This document shows positions 59,318 to 64,000 of a DNA stretch of 64,000 nt, in pieces. The notes beneath the pieces were generated by a model that had not been told where the DNA came from, searched no databases, and was given only the letters and a program-made list of their open reading frames with translations. This stretch comes from Cyclina sinensis. Taxonomy: Eukaryota; Mollusca; Bivalvia; Venerida; Veneridae. The DNA is taken from the NCBI GenBank assembly GCA_012932295.1, contig JAAONU010000018.1, positions 6,814,206 through 6,878,205 of the forward strand, written 5' to 3'. Each line of letters opens with the position of its first letter. Position 1 is the first letter of the stretch. A program made the translations under genes and the position numbers.

Positions 59318-60220
59318 AAATATTTAGTAACACATAATATATTTATATACATGTAAGAATTTTTCACTTCAACTCTTTTCTTTACTTTAATTATTACAAA
59401 AAATGTGACGTCGGAATTATGTCTGAAGAAGTTGTTTAAAAATATATATGACCACCAATGTTTTTGTGTGGAGATAACAGTTAACAATATTTTATTTTAT
59501 GCTAACCAATGAAATACTGAGTTCTATCAGTGAAATATATTCCATATCACTCACATTTTGACTGATATAGATTCTATATCAGTCACTGTGCCGAGCTACT
59601 TTTCAGTAATCACAATTTTACAAGTAATATATAAGATATAAAAATAAATTCTAACATAAAATCCAGAGTCCGACGTTTAAAGAGTCATTGTATGTAAACA
59701 ACAGACCGATCCATTTCGAGAATCCTATGCAATTTCGTTAATTATATGTCACATACGTAGGCAAATAATTTATTCCCCTAGACATAAACACAGGATTGCA
59801 TTTTACGTGAAATCTTAAATTGAATACACTGGATTTATGCTTTTTGAAAATGTGATGTAGTGTATTGCTTCTTGATCAACCTATGGAAGAATCTAGATCT
59901 TGTAAGGGCATTTATTTAGGATGAACCTCTGCATTGACGCTGAATTTTGATTCGTCATTGCACAGGCCGCATAGTTTATATGAATGCCCTGTAAGCAGCT
60001 AAATGTGGATAGTAAAAGAAGGAAAATGAAGAAGAATATGCAGGTAGACATTTGTTTATTTCTATGATTTTTTGGTGATAAGGTGTACACTGAATAAACC
60101 GTTAGAATGCAACACGTTTCTATGTGTCATGCAAAATTCAAGATGGCGGACTGTGTACTGAATTTGAGTTTCACGATCATGTATTCATACGCGTGTAGGC
60201 AAAGAAACAGTTCTAAAAGT
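59318..60220. other. AT-rich sequence, short inverted motifs
   Basis: A TGAAATATATTCCATATCACTC / TGATATAGATTCTATATCAGTC stretch (59535-59585) resembles the arms of the palindromic element just downstream. Otherwise nothing supported. Confidence 0.35.
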
Positions 60221-60221
60221 T

Positions 60222-60424
60222 TATTGGTATTAGCATAAAATAAATAGAAAATTTGTTTGTTTTTCGTAGATATGGAATATATGTCATCTCAAAGTGATAC
60301 AAGTTATATATTTTCTCTCGCGCTACGCGCTCGTGAAACTATTTAATTGTATCACTTCACGATGAGATATATTCCATATCTACGAAAAACAAACAAATAT
60401 CCTCTATTTAATACCAACATCGCA
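60222..60424. mobile_element. Palindromic MITE-like element
   Basis: The left arm TTTGTTTGTTTTTCGTAGATATGGAATATAT (60254 on) is mirrored by ATATATTCCATATCTACGAAAAACAAACAAAT (to ~60400). The arms also share GTGATACAA/TTGTATCAC and outer TTGGTATTA/TAATACCAA. The loop is CTCTCGCGCTACGCGCTCGTG, CpG-rich. It would fold into one ~90 bp hairpin. No coding capacity. Confidence 0.65.
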
Positions 60425-60673
60425 TAAAATGCCATGACACTCAGCTTGGCAAAATGAAAATGCATGTACGGTGCGTGGCCTCACATATTTTTTTTGTAGA
60501 ATGCATGCGAACTACAGCTTAAGCGTACTGAAATTGTACACTGCATTTCTACCTGATGCTGATAATTTCTATGCAATCATAGTTCTTCCCTATAAGCTTA
60601 GCTCAAGTAAAAATATGTTTAAACCATAATGCACAACAGTTCGTGGGCTATACCAGTCCATTTTCACGAATGA
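60400..60673 (-). repeat. Uninterrupted paralogue of the repeat hit by the LTR retrotransposon
   Basis: Inverted relative to 42256-42542 plus 52269-52335. It shares TTCGTGAAAATGGACTGG-, AACTGTTGTGCATTA- and GAACTATGATTGCATAGAA-type segments, and continues across the LTR insertion point with GCATTTTCATTTTGCCAAGC, so it shows the pre-insertion arrangement. Confidence 0.6.
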
Positions 60674-60709
60674 CTGAACAAACTACCAAGTCCTGGACAC
60701 TAACGAGGC

Positions 60710-61247
60710 TAGAAACATAAAGTTTCAGGACATGGCAGCCGTATAGGCCTAAAGGGTAGGTTTATGCAGGCTTACATGTAACGAGTATTGCATATGCAAG
60801 ATAGCTGCGTAGTGCCATTCGCGAAGCATATCTAGTTAGCCAGGGTGATATTAATAATCTTTTATAATCTTTGTTATTTATTGTTGATGTTAGGCTTGAA
60901 AAGGTCTCTAAATCCTTATATTATGTTTTGTGTTAAGACCTCACCTATCACTATGCTTGGACACAGTAATAATCTATTCGAATGCCAGACACTTAAAGCA
61001 AGTTTAGTGACATAAGATGTTACAAACAGATTTTTTTGTAATCACCAACAGTAGATCAGACATATAAGGCTTACTTAGTCTGAAATTTAACTATAGACTT
61101 AAAGTTGATAAACCTGTCAATTTCATACAAGTGTCTGCATAATTTTCAATGTGAACAGCTATAGATACTCGTAATTTTAACCTTACATGAATCTTCAGTT
61201 ATCAGAAAAAGAAATTTGTTATTACAACATTAATTACGTTGGCCACT
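60710..61247. other. Unassigned AT-rich sequence
   Basis: No coding frame, repeat or terminus was recognised. Confidence 0.35.
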
Positions 61248-61568
61248 AAACAAGAGATGAACCAACAAGTCTTGGACTGAAAGTTAAAAGTGCTAACCTT
61301 TACAGGAGGATTCTGTCCTGGTATGTCACTTTAGGTTAGTTGTCCAAGCTTTTGTTAATTTGTATGCAAATATGGACAATAAACCTCATAAGTTGGACAG
61401 AAAAACTCATGTGATAGTCCGTCAAGATGCTACTCAGAAGCCATCTATTATTCATTTTGCACCCCACAAGTCGATATCCTCACAAGTACCCCCTCATTCG
61501 TCCCAGACTGACGAACGGGCAGACAGACAAGTTGCCTACTTTATGCTTTCCCTTCGGGGAGCATAGAA
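61248..61568 (+). mobile_element. Short core-repeat element ending in CTTCGGGGAGCATA
   Basis: It begins AACAAGAGATGAACC and ends with GACGAACGGGCAGACAGAC and TTTCCCTTCGGGGAGCATA. The terminal GGGGAGCAT is the inverse of ATGCTCCCC near 23277, marking the same family ends. One degenerate unit lies inside. Confidence 0.5.
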
Positions 61569-61574
61569 AGCCTG

Positions 61575-62125
61575 CATGTCTTTAAGCTTAAACATGTTGA
61601 AAAGCTTTCCTGATATTTGGTTTCAAAACTAGCCTCTAGAATGTTCACACACTTTTTCTAGGATCTGAACTGGTGACCTAGTTTTTAACCCCAAATGACT
61701 TATATAAAAACAGCCTAGAAATCATAAAACCAAACATTCTGAATAATTTTCACGATATCTATTTTGAAAATGTGGCTTCTAGAGTGTCCACAAGGTTTTA
61801 CTATGATTTGACCTAGATTTTGACCCTACATGACCCATATACCAAACAATCCTACATATAAATCACTAAAACATTCTGACAAAGTTACATAGTGATTAGA
61901 TGGGATTTGTTGCTTTAAGCGTGTTCACTAGGAGTGTGGCTAAAATCAGCTATTTTTGCCATTTAAAGGGCCATAACTCCAACATTTTATAGATCTACAA
62001 GTTGTATGCAAGTTTGAACAAAATCAATTAAAAAAATATATTTATGTGGTCTCTATCATGTTTACAAGAAATTGTTGACGGACGGACAAACGAAATGTGA
62101 TCTCAAAAGTTCACCTTATCACTTT
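61575..62125 (+). repeat. Family F core units and a GACGGACGGACAAACG-ended element
   Basis: Two to three units as in 20031-23253 (CTGGTGACCTAGTTTTTAACC, CATATACCAAAC, CATTCTGACAAAGTTAC), followed by AGGGCCATAACTCCAAC and a GACGGACGGACAAACG tract with AAAAGTTCACCTTATCAC. Confidence 0.55.
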
Positions 62126-64000
62126 CTATGTCAAAATGTTAATTTATTCAAAAAGATAGACAGACCATAAAGTACTAAAAAGCGTGATCATCAAAACCTT
62201 TTCAATGCTAAAAAAACTGTTAAAATTACAGAGGAAAAAGTACGATCTGTCAGTACTAAATTCATCAAAATGTTGTTCCTAAAAATAGCAAGTATACAAA
62301 TAAGCATCTTCCTACTAAATTCGAGCAATGGTGGAGAGGTTACAGAGAACGAAAGTAGGTGTGTTTATATCTGCTGACATCCATGGACACAGTCAAGTTA
62401 TAATACACGCAACTGCAGCTACGACAATGAGTATTATGTTATGTTTACATTATACAACTAGAAAGACAAACTAAGTCAATAAAGAAATAGTAAAAAATGG
62501 TGTTTGAATGAACTAATATATCAAAGAAAGTTAAGGTATAGAGATGAAAAAACTACTTCAGTAAGGTAAATGGTAGTTAGATGGCATTTTTATGAATTTG
62601 TCGCAGATGAACCATTTATTATTGTCATTTATGTTCCATTTTTTTTCCTATTCAAATAGTATTTAATGGAGAATATGCCATTAAAATCAGATCAGATAAA
62701 TGATATTGAGATGGATTCTTTAAAAAAAAATATTTTTATACCATTTCTTCAAGGGTTAATTATAATTACTACTACATAAGTTATTAAAACTGGAATTAAA
62801 AAATTCTGAAACTAATGGTAGATTTCTTGTTTGAAAGAACATGTACGATTTTTCCTGCCAAAAACAATTTTCTGCCAAACTGTACAGACAACGGAAGACA
62901 TGAAAAGTATATGCAGAGTTAGATGTACCGGAAAATTGGCAAATTAATGTCTTCAGAATACCGAAAATTGTCCGAAAAAATATGGCAGGCATGCATATGG
63001 AACATTGCCATATCAAGCTCAAAATTGGTCACGAGAAAATATTAATTGACTATGTTATGATGCTGTCTATTATGAAATTTATCTATGGTACTCATTCAGA
63101 ACCAATTTGGCCATGGTCAAATGTGGTACAGTACAGATCAGTCCCACAAGAACGGTCATTTTGCTGTCAAATAATATTTTGACAAGCCTGATTTGGCCTT
63201 GATATGGCAATACTTCATATGACATATTTTTCAAAGTCAAATTAATGCCAATCGGTTAAATTTGTAACTGTAATGGCAACAGGTTAGCCATCATATAGCC
63301 ATATATAAAATACTTTGGCCAGCTTTATGTGACGAAAACAAGCTTGTAAGAATTTGATTTCACAATCATCTGTCCATGATAGGTATTATCTAGTTTATTC
63401 AGTAGGACATATCTGACCATGCAAAACCAACTTGTTCCCAAATCACTCCCATGCAGTCCCCTGCAGAAATTTCCCAGAACAGTTTAAGTCTCTTCAAGAA
63501 CTTAGTACCAGAACAGTTCTTACAGTGTTGTAAGTGGTCAATTACATTTTAATGAACATTATGTTCTTGAACAGTTCAAGTAAAGTTCAAGAATGGCAGT
63601 ACGTGCATGAACCATGCTAGCGCTGTTTTTTTTGCAAATCTAAAATATCATAATTATTCACTTTCAATGTTTTACTTTTAAAATTACTCATTTTATCACT
63701 TAATGATTATTACCATAGTTACCAGAACCTTATGCAACCCATTATACAGGGATGTGATTATTAGTGTCCGAAAGAAAGTTATCAAAAAAAGCCACTTACA
63801 GTTTCAACTTCATTATTAAACTTAAGTTGCGGTGTAAAAGTAATTGTTTTTGGAAAGTACTTTTTACAAGAGAACTGACTGTTCACCATGTAACCTATAA
63901 AATACATACCCCATGTATATCTCAGCACAGGTTCATGATTACAGTCTCTTACAGTTTCTTACCTCTAAACATTTGGAGTTTTATGCTCCAATTGAACACA
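62126..64000. other. AT-rich sequence without supported genes
   Basis: Open frames up to 88 codons on either strand lack domains and splice support. Repeated AAGAAC/GTTCTT words at 63470-63600 do not form a clear element. Confidence 0.4.

Overview
This is eukaryotic DNA: spliced exons with GT/AG junctions, long AT-rich introns, poly(A)-tailed retroelements, an LTR retrotransposon and DNA transposons with target-site duplications. The many arrays of ~125-160 bp core repeats that open with an ACAAGAG-type motif and close with ACGG-rich microsatellite and a small terminal hairpin match the 'pearl'/Helentron-type non-autonomous elements described in bivalve molluscs. A bivalve is therefore the most likely source; the species cannot be fixed from the sequence. 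There is no sign of prokaryotic genes, CRISPR, rRNA or an intact ordinary tRNA gene.

The only recognisable host gene lies on the minus strand at 1-14595. Three exons (14335-14595, 9490-11237, 1-351) join in a compatible reading frame and encode part of a large protein that most resembles the N-terminal region of RNF213/mysterin-type E3 ligases. Its 9.1 kb intron (352-9489) and the sequence upstream of it are packed with core-repeat arrays. One of the upstream arrays (15.5-17.3 kb) has been split by a striking 936 bp CpG-rich fold-back element with ~140 bp terminal inverted repeats and a 6 bp target duplication.

From 15 to 27 kb the window is almost wholly a nested mosaic of core-repeat elements, with a 1.5 kb hAT-like AT-rich element (20865-22369) and a tRNA-derived SINE (23011-23231) inserted cleanly into one array, and another element (24440-25608) inserted into a different array. 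From 28 to 31.5 kb is a PIF/Harbinger-type transposon with divergent transposase (minus, frameshifted) and Myb/SANT-like (plus) genes. A pogo/Tigger-like non-autonomous element with TA duplications follows (31623-32687).

From 34.3 to 42.1 kb is a near full-length L1/Tx1-type LINE on the minus strand (ORF1, AP-endonuclease, reverse transcriptase, C-terminal zinc motif, 28-base poly(A)) bounded by an exceptionally long, 93 bp, nearly perfect direct repeat. From 42.5 to 52.3 kb is a Ty3/gypsy-type LTR retrotransposon (plus strand, gag-protease-RT-RNase H-integrase, several breaks) inserted into an older dispersed repeat whose uninterrupted paralogue lies inverted at 60.4-60.7 kb. From 52.7 to 59.3 kb are further core-repeat elements, including one inserted into another where a local duplication preserves the empty site, and a 24-unit array whose units carry perfect DR1 nuclear-receptor-type sites. 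The last 4.7 kb contains a palindromic MITE, degraded repeats and otherwise unrecognised AT-rich DNA.

Most of the window is therefore mobile-element biology: insertion order, target choice and element architecture can be read from the nesting, and the coding parts of nearly all autonomous elements are broken.
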